Origin: Cucumis sativus
Taxonomy: Eukaryota > Streptophyta > Magnoliopsida > Cucurbitales > Cucurbitaceae
Assembly: GCF_000004075.3 (NCBI RefSeq)
Contig: NC_026655.2
Coordinates: 19,267,489-19,331,488 of the forward strand
Length of the DNA stretch: 64,000 bases
Reading direction: 5' to 3'
Each line of letters opens with the position of its first letter. Position 1 is the stretch's first letter. This document shows, piece after piece, positions 11,391 through 22,342 of this stretch. A program made the translations under genes and the position numbers. The notes beneath the pieces are model-generated. The model had not been told where the DNA came from. It searched no databases and saw only the letters and a list, made by a program, of their open reading frames with translations.

Positions 11391-13071
11391 TTGGGACTTC
11401 TACTCAAAATTTTGGAAGGTGAGAGATAGGTGCTGATAGGTGAGAGATGATGAAAAACTTCAAGGCAAAGTTGCTAAGTCTAATAGAATTGCTAACCCTA
11501 TAGCCTTAACACCTAGTAGACTAGCTAAACATGCATTCTAAACCGTTTAGGAAGTTTACACTCTTATATTGGGACTTCTACTCAAAATTTTGGAAGGTGA
11601 GAGATAGGTGCTGATAGGTGAGAGATGATGGAAAACTTCAAGGCAAAGTTGCTAAGTCTAATACAATTGCTAACCCTATAGCCTTAACACCTAGTAGACT
11701 AGCTAAACATGCATTCTAAACCGTTTAGGAAGTTTACACTCTTATATTGGGACTTCTACTCAAAATTTTGGAAGGTGAGAGATAGGTGCTGATAGGTGAG
11801 AGATGATGGAAAACTTCAAGGCAAAGTTGCTAAGTCTAATACAATTGCTAACCCTATAGCCTTAACACCTAGAAGACTAGCTAAACATGCATTCTAAACG
11901 GTTTAGGAAGTTAACACTCTTATATTGGGACTTCTACTCAAAATTTTGGAAGGTGAGAGATAGGTGCTGATAGGTGAGAGATGATGGAAAACTTCAAGGC
12001 AAAGTTGCTAAGTCTAATACAATTGCTAACCCTATAGCCTTAACACCTAGTAGACTAGCTAAACATGCATTCTAAACCGTTTAGGAAGTTTACACTCTTA
12101 TATTGGGACTTCTACTCAAAATTTTGGAAGGTGAGAGATAGGTGCTGATAGGTGAGAGATGATGGAAAACTTCAAGGCAAAGTTGCTAAGTCTAATACAA
12201 TTGCTAACCCTATAGCCTTAACACCTAGTAGACTAGCTAAACATGCATTCTAAACGTTTAGGAAGTTTACACTCTTATATTGGGACTTCTACTCAAAATT
12301 TTGGAAGGTGAGAGATAGGTGCTGATAGGTGAGAGATGATGGAAAACTTCAAGGCAAAGTTGCTAAGTCTAATACAATTGCTAACCCTATAGCCTTAACA
12401 CCTAGTAGACTAGCTAAACATGCATTCTAAACGGTTTAGGAAGTTTACACTCTTATATTGGGACTTCTACTCAAAATTTTGGAAGGTGAGAGATAGGTGC
12501 TGATAGGTGAGAGATGATGGAAAACTTCAAGGCAAAGTTGCTAAGTCTAATACAATTGCTAACCTATAGCCTTAACACCTAGTAGACTAGCTAAACATGC
12601 ATTCTAAACCGTTTAGGAAGTTTACACTCTTATATTGGGACTTCTACTCAAAATTTTGGAAGGTGAGAGATAGGTGCTGATAGGTGAGAGATGATGGAAA
12701 ACTTCAAGGCAAAGTTGCTAAGTCTAATACAATTGCTAACCCTATAGCCTTAACACCTAGTAGACTAGCTAAACATGCATTCTAAACGGTTTAGGAAGTT
12801 TACACTCTTATATTGGGACTTCTACTCAAAATTTTGGAAGGTGAGAGATAGGTGCTGATAGGTGAGAGATGATGGAAAACTTCAAGGCAAAGTTGCTAAG
12901 TCTAATACAATTGCTAACCCTATAGCCTTAACACCTAGTAGACTAGCTAAACATGCATTCTAAACGGTTTAGGAAGTTTAACACTCTTATATTGGGACTT
13001 CTACTCAAAATTTTGGAAGGTGAGAGATAGGTGCTGATAGGTGAGAGATGATGGAAAACTTCAAGGCAAAG
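11391..13071 (-). repeat. 178-bp tandem array (about 9.4 copies) within the MULE
   Basis: Units begin TTGGGACTTCTACTC at 11391, 11569, 11747, 11925, 12103, 12280, 12458, 12635, 12813 and 12992, so the period is 177-179. The last copy is cut at about 80 bases. Copies differ only by scattered substitutions and single-base indels (for example AACCGTTT or AACGGTTT). Each unit holds two GGTGAGAGAT words 20 bases apart. The array occupies the presumed upstream region of the ULP gene, so it could be a promoter-proximal repeat, but that is inference. Confidence 0.97.
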
Positions 13072-13853
13072 GAAATGGTCTTTCAACAATGCAGCTTATG
13101 ATAATGTCTTTAGAATACAATATTTAGAATGCATGTTTAGCACATATCTATTGTACTGGTAACTTTGCAGAGTTTATATGGATACCAAATATATGTTCGA
13201 ATTCAAGTTCTAAACTCCAAGGTATGGTTTTTCTATTATTACAGTACATTGCAAAGGAAATGGTTTTTCTTCCTAAAAACAGAATGGCTCCCACGGTTCT
13301 CTATGTCTGTGTGCATATGACATGCATTTCTTCTCCAAAATGTGCCAAAAACAAAAACTCACATCTTAACAGACAACTTAAACAAACAAGATGGAATACT
13401 GTAATAATAAATAAGCTACAACAGACTAACTCTAAAAAAAAAAACTGAGATTTTATTACTCACTTGACTTCAAAGATGATGGATACGGCACTGCCAATGT
13501 AGAGGATGGATAAGAAATGGAGAGGTCCGGTGAAAACAAACCTGAAATCGAAATGGATGGAAGTGGAGAAGCGTCCGCCGGAGATGAAGTCGAAATGGAG
13601 ACCCGTGCAGAAGAAATGGAGACGTTCGGTGAACAAGTTGAAATCGGAAAATATAGCGGAGAGTCGTGAAGAAGAAATGGATGGAAGTGGAGAAGAAATG
13701 GACGGAAGAGAAAAACGTTCACCGGAGGCGGGAGAGAGTTGAAGAGGGTAACTGCAGACGCGGGAGAGTTCAAATGCGAGTTTACGTTTTTCTTTTGAAC
13801 GGCCTTCTGTCTTCGGGTTGAAGAAAAGGAAAAAGAAGAAAGAGGAAGGAAAA
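13072..13853. other. MULE right subterminal region
   Basis: This AT-rich stretch is followed by a purine-rich segment (13490-13740) with imperfect repeats of GAAATGGATGGAAGTGGAGAA. Frames open on both strands here are by-products of that composition. The region probably belongs to the leader or promoter of the ULP gene, driven from the right TIR (inference). Confidence 0.5.
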
Positions 13854-13969
13854 TAAAAGAGGGTATTTTCGTCATTTCACCTCCAATTTATCCTAAATCT
13901 CAACTTTTCTACAATCAATCCTAAAACTCTATTTCTACCCCATTTTTGGCCTATTTTTGTCAATTCCCC
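13854..13969 (-). repeat. MULE right terminal inverted repeat
   Basis: This is the reverse complement of 3577-3692 with two mismatches. It ends at CAATTCCCC, immediately before the second copy of the target duplication. Confidence 0.97.
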
Positions 13970-13978
13970 AAGATTTTT
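13970..13978 (+). repeat. Target-site duplication, right copy
   Basis: AAGATTTTT is identical to 3568-3576 and directly adjoins the right TIR. Confidence 0.95.
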
Positions 13979-14861
13979 TAGTTCTTAAATTTCAATTGTC
14001 ATTTAGATTATTGGGTAAAGCTGATCAAAATTTAGATTTTTCATTTAGATTATTGGTAAAGGTGACCAAAATTTAGATTCATGAAAATTTAATAGGGTTG
14101 GATAATAAACCTTCACCTAATTTTTGTTAACATTTTTGGGCATTCTTGTGGATGCATCCCTCCCAAGCATTCATAGAATATGATTGAAGGAAAATACAAA
14201 ATAATTCCAAACTGTACTTAAAGTCATAGTCAAAGTGTAAACCTCACGACACAACACAACCCACAAGTTTTGTATCAAAGACTTCTAATTTTAACAAAAG
14301 CATACCTTGCATATGGTGACTTTTCTAAACAAACAAAGTCCATCAAAACTTTTATCAATTCATTCTTTCTTCTCTTATGATCTTTCTTTATTTTTCACTC
14401 TCCCTACTACGATCTCTCTCTCTCTCTCTCTCTGTTTCTTCCTCCTCGGCTTCCCATTCTAAGTGGAAAGATAAAGTCAATTTTTCTGAGTTTTTCCCTT
14501 CTCTTTTTTATTGGTTTAATAGGTTTGTTGTAGGAGTTAATAGTTGGGAAAAAGATTTGTTAGGTGAAGGCCAAAATAAGATTCAAATAAATTTACAAAA
14601 CTGTTTTTGTAGCTGATTTGGCCAACAAACCCCACAAGCTCATGGTAGCGATGTAAACCACAATTAATACAAATCAATTAGTTGGACACTTCACTTTGGT
14701 CAAATACTACCCGCCCCATACACTTTAATTAACTCTGGAAAAGTTCGCATCAAAAATTTTCCATCCACATAGTTGTTAGATATTATATAATGAAGTGACC
14801 ATAGAGAGCATAATGAAGCATGAAATTCAATTTGTGGGTAAAGACGGGGAAGCTAAGATGA
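13979..14861. other. Intergenic; CT microsatellite; remnant upstream region of the LRR pseudogene
   Basis: No intact gene is seen. A CT/TC run of about 26 bases lies at 14410-14436. The short open frame across it is low complexity. The last hundred bases may be the old promoter and leader of the receptor-like pseudogene. Confidence 0.5.
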
Positions 14862-17339
14862 ATAGTATTAACTTTTGTTGCTCTTTTCTTCCTTGTTATT
14901 ATGTCTGCTTATTTGCTTCAAGTGTCAACCGGATTATGCATCAAACAAGAGAGGGAATATTGGAAAGGAACTGATTGTTGCAGTTGGAAAGGAGTGGGGT
15001 GTGATCATACCAATGGCGGTCATGTTGTCAAGCTTGATCTTCGAAATTATGAGTATTTCTATTCCTCTGCTTTGCTTAGCAATGGTGTGGACTCTAGTTT
15101 GTTTGAGTCGAAATATTTGAATTACTTGGGTTTAAGTGCAAATTTTTTCAACTACACTCCCATTCCTAATTCTTTTGGTGGGTTGTTGGGATTAACATAT
15201 CTCAATTTATCTTCCACGTATTTTCATGGAGCAATTCAACCTTTTCTTGGAAATCTAACTAAATTGCTGGTTCTTGATTTCAACAACAAGGGGCAGTTGA
15301 ATGGTCCACATAATTTTCCTTTCGGGGAGTTGTTTATTGATGGCCTTGCCTTTAGATGAGTTTCTAGTCTTCGATGTGTAGAATACCTCGACTTAAGTGG
15401 TGTAAGAGTAGTTGAGAGTGGAAAGTTGGATGTAGATTATTTGATCCAACTATTGAATTCAATTCCTTCTTGCTTCTCATTAAATCTGAGTTCTTCTGCT
15501 CTTCAAAACTACCAGCTTCTTGATGCTCCACTAAATTCTTCCTTTCGTTCCAAACTGCAACATCTAGATTTGTCTTATAACGAGTTTGATGGTCCAATTC
15601 CTATTATTCTTCGAAACATGACTTCTTTGAGATACCTAAACCTTAACGGTAATTTATTATAATTATGAAATCCTTTCTTGGTTAAGTAATCTTAGGAATC
15701 TTGATACTTTGAGTCTTGGATACAGCTTGTTCAGTAACATTGAAGGTGGTTTGTCCTCGATGGTTAGAAACAATTATCATATGAAAAGTCTTGATTTATC
15801 ATTTAACAATTTCGTTGGTAAAGATGTTTTTGGAAGTTATGAAATTTTTTCTTCAGGTTGTAAAGAGTATGGTCTACAAAGGCTTTATCCAGAGGAGATG
15901 ATTGGATTTGGGATGCATACAATTCCAAAGGCTTTATCTAGAGGAGATGATTGGATTTGGGATGCATACAATTCCAAGTTGGTTGGGAGAATTAAAAAGC
16001 TTGAAGTCTCTTTCTCTTCGAGGGAATGCACTTCATGGTCCAATTCCCTCCTCATTTGGAAATTTGTCAAGTCTTTAAGACTTGGATATTTCTAATAACA
16101 TGATTAGTGGAGGAATTCCAATCTCATTTGGACAACTTCGAAATCTCAATACGTTTGATGTTTCTAAGAATTCTCTCAGGTGTTATTACAGAAACACACT
16201 TTGCTAATCTCTCATAGTTGAAGATGGTAGCTATGAGTAGCAATGAGCATCTATCTTTTGAAATAAAACATGATTGAGTCTCTCCTTTCCAATTACAATA
16301 TTTTTCAGTGAGATCAACTAAGGGCTTTGGATCAAATGGATTTCCTCGATGGTTGGTAACACAAAAAGACAAACTAGGTTTAGTTTTAGTTTTGTCAAAC
16401 ATCAGTCTTTGAGGACCTATACCAACATGGCTAAGCTTTCCAAATTTTATTTATTTGGACATTTCTAACAATCAAATTAGTGGACCATTCCCAGACAACA
16501 TTGGCTATCAAATTCCCAATATGTTTGCCTTTTATATTTCCAACAACATGCATATCAATGGTTCCTTGCCACCATCTGTTTGCAAATGGAGGCTCTAGTA
16601 TTTTTGGGACTTTCAAATAATGAATTATCAGGGACAATTCCTAGTTGTCTGTCGATACCAAACTTGACCATTTTTTACTTATCATCAAACAAGTTCTCAT
16701 GGGTTTTTCCAAGTAATTCATTCTACAATATTTCTACACTTGAACTGATAAACTTGGCAAACAACAAACTTGAAGGAGAGCCACTAGTTGATGTGAGCAG
16801 TTGCACATCCTTGTCTATTTTAGATCTTCAAGGAAACCAATTCTCTGGAAGTATTCCCTCATGGATGGGTAGAAGACTTCAAAGTTTGCAAATTTTGAAT
16901 CTTCAAGGAAATTCATTCGACGACGCTATTCCTTTTTCTCTATGGATATTGCCTCGCTTACAAATTTTGATTCTTGCAGACAACAAACTAGAAGGAGAGA
17001 TCCCACCAATTGAGGCAAAGTTTGCAACCAAATTTGAAAAATCAACCGTTTCAGGTGTAGTGTGCAACTCTGAAGAAGATCAATATGCAATTTGTTACAT
17101 GAGCTACATTAGACAAGTCATGAAATCAAACAATTTGAACGACTCTTACGTACATGTATATTCAATGGTGAATGTCGACCTCTCCAATAACAACTTGCAA
17201 GGACATATTCCAATGGAAATAATGATGATAAATGGTTTGTCTAACTTATATGGATGAAACGAAAGACAAGATGGGTGTTGCAATATTGGTGAATATGGCA
17301 AGATTGAAACAACGAATGAGAAGAAATTACATGTTATAA
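14862..17339 (+). pseudogene. LRR receptor-like protein (RLP, EIX/Cf-type) pseudogene
   Basis: RLPs are plasma-membrane pattern-recognition proteins with an LRR ectodomain and a short cytoplasmic tail. Visible parts are a signal-peptide-like hydrophobic start (VLTFVALFFLVIMSA), then GLCIKQERE joined directly to WKGTDCCSWKGVGC, with part of the LRRNT cap deleted. Many LRRs follow, such as KLQHLDLSYNEFDGPIP and LSILDLQGNQFSGSIPSW. Breaks include an in-frame TGA at about 15357, probably from TGG, after which the same frame continues to a TAA at 15660. Frameshifts lie between blocks up to 16580, and there is a 49-bp tandem duplication. After GHIPMEIMMINGLSN the last LRRs and membrane segment are missing. 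The text resumes, in another frame, in a tail reading MDETKDKMGVAILVNMARL that ends at TAA 17337-17339. It is non-functional. Confidence 0.9.
15878..15975 (+). repeat. 49-bp tandem duplication within the RLP pseudogene
   Basis: 15878-15926 and 15927-15975 are consecutive copies starting AAAGGCTTTATC, with one substitution (CCAG/CTAG). At 49 bases the duplication also shifts the frame. The near-identity implies it is recent relative to the decay around it. Confidence 0.93.
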
Positions 17340-18498
17340 TTCATTTATGTTCATCTCTTCTACTTTGAATCACTCTGTCCATCAATTGAATCAAATAATC
17401 ATTTTCTTTTCATTTTACGCCATGTTAGTACTAGTGTTTTGTGTGGTCAAATTGAAATTTGCATTGTCAAATTCTTCATCCATCTCTTTCTTCAAATCGT
17501 CTAACTTCAATAAAGTTATAATTTCTATTTTTGTTTTTTTAATTTTACGAGTGTTTAAACTTAATTTAGAGCTAACATTTAAAAACTGCATCATATAAGA
17601 CTTATGACTCTTGGCCTAAGGATTCGATTGTGTGACGGATTATATTCACATCAATATAATATTTATATTAATTCTCCCATTATATATAGAGTTTAATTTT
17701 GAATCATAATCATAATTAACTATATAATATATAATGTATCTACCTACGTTATATTTTGTATTAATACCATATACAATATATATTTTTATGAGCTACTTTC
17801 AACGATTTTATTTTCTTTCAACACTTTTGAAGTGTCATAATTTCGATTTCTCTTAAAGCCACACCTAATCGATCACAGATTCGATTCCATAATCGCGTTA
17901 TAAAGCTTGAGAATAGTAGATAAGACTCTTATGGTCGTCTACGGCTTGAAATTGATGAAAACGATCAAGAATGAAGGAAGAATTTCAAATGGAATGGTTA
18001 GTGTTTTTATTTGTCATTTTTATTCAATTTAAATTTTACGTTAATTAGATGAAATTAAGGTAAAAGAATAGATATTTATAGTTCAAATAATAATTTCTAA
18101 ATCTTTCTTTAGTTGATAAAAATTGAAAGCTAATTATATATTGATTTAGATGTTTTTTTAGTCTAAAATTAAAAGCAAAAAGAAAGAAAGAAAGAAAGAA
18201 AGAAAGAAAAGGGGTTTTGGGAGGGGGCGATGAATACGAAGTAGAGCACGAGGATGTGGCTCTTGTTATTCCTCCACTTAAATCGCCAATCTCTTCCAAC
18301 AACAAACAAATTGAGAAAGAAGCATCATCAGCATCAACAGCAGCACCAAATCAATTTAATTTCTATTTTCCTAAAGGACACACCCACCATTCTCATATCT
18401 TCTTGCTCGAATTCATCTCCCTTCCTCATTTTCTCCGCCCCCATTTCCTTTAAATCCTTCTTTTCCTTCCTTCTTCTTCCCTTCTCTGTAGATCCCAA
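17340..18498. other. Intergenic and promoter/leader region of the PDH E1-beta gene
   Basis: 17340-18170 is AT-rich without features I can name. An AAAG microsatellite lies at 18177-18210. 18240-18498 is a C/T-rich stretch, typical of plant leaders, directly before the E1-beta ATG. Open frames here are compositional. Confidence 0.55.
18177..18210 (+). repeat. (AAAG)n microsatellite
   Basis: About eight AAAG/GAAA units lie some 290 bases before the start codon of the E1-beta gene, probably in or near its promoter or leader. Confidence 0.9.
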
Positions 18499-21400
18499 AT
18501 GGCCACTGTTTTCCACGCCCTTGGAGCTCCCTCCGCTTTGTCTCCTCCCAACTCCTTACATTCCAACACTTCCCTCCTTCTCCACCCTTCCAGATCCCTC
18601 TCTTTTTTTGGTCTTTTTCTTATCTCTCTTTTTCTAAATCCCCGTCTTTTAGTTTCGTCTCTAATTGTCGTTTTTCTTTTATTTGATTCAGAGAGGAAAG
18701 GTCGTTTCTTTATTGTTCGATCTGACGTAACAGGAGCCAACCATGCTTTTACGCCTAGATCTCGCTCCCACCATTTGATCACTAATGCAGTTGCGGTTAG
18801 TTGGTTTTCTTACTTTTTTTCGTTAATTAAGCGATAGTTTGTTTGGAATGACACCTTTATTTGTTTCTTTGTCTTACTCCTTTGTTAGACCAAGGCTGAT
18901 ACTTCATCGCCTTCGACTACATCGAAACCGGGGTATGTTATATCTTTCTAATCTCTCAATGTGAAATGTTATTTCCTTCGGTTAGTTAACATTGCCCACA
19001 ATTTATTTGGTGTTTTCCATCTTTTAATTTCAATGCTTGCACTTGAAAGGACTCTGTTACTCAAACCCATATGTAAATGAAGAGATTGTTTGGCGAGTTT
19101 GTTATCTTTAAAGTTTAACGAGACATTTGGGAATGCGGATCTCTCCCTCTCTCTCTCTCTCTTTTTAAACTACATGGCATGTTTCAGATTTGGGAACTCC
19201 ATTGCATGTAATAGATGCGTAATTATCTTCTGATCTTTACTTCACAGAGCACGTCGCCAACCTTTTTATGAAAGGTTGTGATGGGGGGTATTAGGCGTAT
19301 AATTTTCTTGATGGTATTTGCCTTTGATGAGCAAGTTATTGAAAACATTAGCAGTGACACCAAAGATAAAAGGGAGGAGATGGTTGTCTTGTCTAAGCCC
19401 TTTAGAGGCCTTGACAGGCGGTCAGGGGGTAGACGTAGAAGGAAGTGTTAGAAGTACAAAATAACATCATTGATGATCTCCATTTAGGATCATGGCCTTT
19501 TCCTTTAGCTAGGGCCTCCAACAAGAAATTCTAGTCAACCTTGTTAAATGGTTTTCGCAATTACCCTTTTGTTTCCTAAGTTTGAAGGAGCAATGGTTTT
19601 ATGGAGAATGTCCTCGAGTCTGGTGCAAGCACCTTAGAGGTGGCTACAGGCAATAGAATTACAAGTGTCAGTAAGGTTATTTATAAGCTGCATTTTGCTG
19701 ACGGGGTTTGGGTTTTTATGCTTCCCTAGTGATATGGTAAGAAGCATGGCCACATACACATGCTACAAATACGACAGATGGCACAAAGATATTGGGGATG
19801 TACACATTAATTTACTTTAGTTTGAAAAATCGTAGATTATAGATTATAAGGAAATTTTCAAAATTAGCAAAATGTACAAAATACTTACACTTCATAGAAA
19901 AATCAAGTGTAATGGATTTATCTCTTTGAGGAGTGTAAGTCGTTTGTTTGTTTTCTTTTTTTCTTTTAGCAAAAAACCCTAGATTATATGTGTATATGAT
20001 TTTATACTTAATTCTTCAAATAGATGAAACCTCTAAATTAACAACATTTTAAGAGTTAGAAGATGTAGAAGAATTTGGTTGACTATGTGATGAAGCAGGT
20101 GTGGGTTGGAATATCAAGGCAAATCCATAGCCAAACAAGGAAAATCTATCCCTAAGAGTTGAGTGAAACTCTCCAAAGAACTGTTTTCTATACTCACATA
20201 GGATTCTAAAACCATCCTATTGCAACATGAAGTGGCTATTTATAGCCTTACAAGGAAATAGGACAAATACTTAATTAAACCTAAAATATCAATTAATCTA
20301 AATTAACAACACTGCTATTAATTGCACTATACAAATAATTTTCACATCACTTTACTTTGTAGGTTGGCCTTACATGGATTAGGCTTTAATTTTTTTCCCC
20401 AGTGTGTCCAAGCCATGTTCAAATAAAAAAAAAAAAAAATTCAAACATGTTTTTTTTGCATGTTGGACATGTATCGAAGCTCTTTTGCTTGTATGGACAC
20501 TTTACCTAAAACGGAGCATCCATAATTCCTTGGTCCTGGGTGACTGCGTTTGTTGTGTGGGAGAGATGTGGGGAATTAGGTTTAACTTCTTCATAGGTGC
20601 TTTTCTTTTACACAATTTGGTTCAAGCCCTCTTGGTAGTGCTTTGGCTTCTGATTCTGCATAGGAAGAGGTGCTTTTTCTGGATGGATTGGTCTAGAATT
20701 GTTCTCTCAGTTAGGGACTCGGGAGGGATTTTGGTTGGTAGGAATTATTTATCTTCTTTTGAGTTTAGGGGTGGCTGCTGGTGCACAAGTAGAAATTGTT
20801 GCTGCATTGAGTAGGGGGATGCCCTTTGTGAATTACTGTGATGCTAATTGTAGTAATTCTAGGAGACATTTTATACCTGTGCATGTGCATGTGTAAATTT
20901 TTAGCCACTCTGCATTTTGGACTCAGTTATACAGACTCAAAAAATAAACAAGTTTTTAGTAATGATAAATATGGCTCCAGGACAGTCTGAGAGATTGAAC
21001 AGATTGTGTACCGCAGTGGCTCACATTGTACTTGTTAGTTTGTTCAATAAATGATGGTTTTTAAATTCTGCCATGTTTCATGAGTAATTTTTATTTATGG
21101 GTAATTTTTATACCTCATACACATGTGAGACGAGAGGAGTGCGAGTTGATTGCATTAGCACATTTAGTTTAAAAGTGAAAATAATATTTACATATTTTGT
21201 TGCAACTTAATATTTTGCACGTCATTTATTTGAGTCATGTGGTTGGATCACCTTTCACATGATTGACCAACTGGCTCTTCTTATGTGTCTCTTAGTAGTA
21301 TTGATCACAACCGTCAATGTACGTTATCAAAATACCCTTTATATTTAGTCGCTTCATTATTGTTTTCAGGCATGAACTCTTGCTTTTTGAAGCACTAAGA

Positions 21401-22342
21401 GAAGGTTTGGAGGAGGAAATGGATAGGGACCCACGTGTTTGTGTCATGGGTGAAGATGTGGGTCACTATGGTGGTTCTTACAAAGTAACCAAAGGTCTAG
21501 CTACCAAATATGGTGATCTTAGAGTTCTCGATACACCTATTGCCGAAAACTCCTTCACAGGTATGGGCATTGGAGCTGCTATGACCGGGTTGAGGCCAAT
21601 TGTTGAGGGTATGAACATGGGATTTCTTCTTCTTGCTTTCAACCAAATCTCTAACAATTGTGGAATGCTTCACTACACGTCTGGCGGGCAGTTCAAGATA
21701 CCAATTGTTATTCGTGGGCCTGGTGGAGTTGGACGTCAACTTGGTGCTGAGCACTCACAACGTCTCGAGTCATACTTTCAGTCAATCCCTGGAATCCAGA
21801 TGGTTGCTTGTTCAACACCTTATAATGCAAAGGGTTTGATGAAAGCTGCCATCAGGAGTGAGAACCCCGTGATCCTCTTTGAGCATGTTTTGCTTTACAA
21901 CTTAAAAGAAAGAATTCCAGATGAAGAATACATCTGTTCTCTCGAGGAAGCTGAGATGGTTAGACCAGGGGAGCATGTCACGATATTGACATATTCTCGG
22001 ATGAGGTATCATGTGATGCAAGCTGCTAAAACTCTCGTAAACAAAGGTTACGATCCCGAAGTAATCGACATCAGGTCATTGAAGCCATTTGATCTTCACA
22101 CTATTGGGAACTCAGTGAAAAAGACTCATCGAGTACTAATCGTTGAGGAGTGCATGAGAACTGGTGGAATCGGTGCTAGTTTGACAGCAGCAATCACGGA
22201 GAACTTCCATGATTATTTGGACGCACCAATTGTATGCTTGTCATCTCAGGATGTGCCAACCCCTTATGCAGGGACTTTGGAAGATTGGACAGTGGTCCAG
22301 CCTGCCCAAATTGTCACTGCTGTTGAACAACTTTGCCAATAA
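18499..22342 (+). CDS. PDH-E1 BETA: Plastid pyruvate dehydrogenase E1 component, beta subunit
   Basis: E1-beta pairs with E1-alpha to decarboxylate pyruvate with thiamine diphosphate, feeding acetyl-CoA to plastid fatty-acid synthesis. My model has exons 18499-18610, 18692-18795, 18889-18932 and 21370-22342, giving 410 residues. The first three exons encode a Ser-rich transit peptide ([19 protein letters not shown]...) ending [14 protein letters not shown]. The last exon holds the whole enzyme from residue 88: the transketolase-like pyrimidine-binding domain ([26 protein letters not shown]-like [12 protein letters not shown]) and the C-terminal transketolase domain ([12 protein letters not shown] to [13 protein letters not shown]). 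The frame is open and strongly like Arabidopsis At1g30120/At2g34590. Frame upstream of 21370 is intron. The donor of exon 1 (TTTG/GTCTTT) is weak, so that junction is the least certain. Intron 3 is about 2.4 kb and contains a LINE remnant. Confidence 0.95.
19290..19560 (-). pseudogene. LINE (non-LTR) reverse-transcriptase remnant in PDH E1-beta intron 3
   Basis: On the minus strand one frame reads [19 protein letters not shown] followed by CTSNTSFYV. After a frameshift comes [20 protein letters not shown]. These correspond to the plant L1-type RT blocks usually seen as KVDWDFL..., and GLRQGDPLSPFIFTLVADVFSRLLIKG-like text. The fragment has stops and frameshifts, is antisense to the host gene, and is far too short for a whole element. 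Confidence 0.75.

Larger units (their letters stand above)
3577..13969. mobile_element. Full-length MULE carrying MURA and ULP1-protease genes
   Basis: This is a 10.4-kb DNA transposon bounded by long inverted repeats and a perfect 9-bp target duplication. Inside are a MURA transposase (4511-6931, +), a convergently transcribed seven-exon DUF1985/ULP1 cysteine protease gene (8361-11311, -) and a 178-bp tandem array (11391-13071) between the protease gene and the right end. This is the architecture of CUMULE/Kaonashi-type MULEs known from melon, Arabidopsis and rice. Both genes have open frames and all splice sites of the protease gene are GT-AG. The ends differ at only 2 of 116 positions, so the insertion looks young and could be autonomous (inference). 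Confidence 0.96.

Noticed and set aside
11391..13071. CRISPR-like array
   Set aside because: Units are contiguous 178-bp tandem copies without spacers, in a plant transposon.
13456..13875. 139-aa minus-strand frame running into the right MULE TIR
   Set aside because: It is Ser/Pro/Phe low complexity from a purine-rich repeat and starts inside the TIR. No family resemblance.
18254..18837. Ser/Leu/Phe-rich frames over the PDH leader and first exons
   Set aside because: Read through introns, they reflect C/T-rich leader sequence. Only the spliced frame from 18499 matches the family.
19690..19730. Plus-strand [10 protein letters not shown] resembling an RT YADD/FADD motif
   Set aside because: The surrounding frame lacks other RT blocks, and the real RT blocks nearby are on the opposite strand.
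21317..21369. Upstream extension of the PDH E1-beta open frame (start at 21317)
   Set aside because: It lies in intron 3. The acceptor TTTTCAG at 21369 and the family alignment start the exon at 21370.
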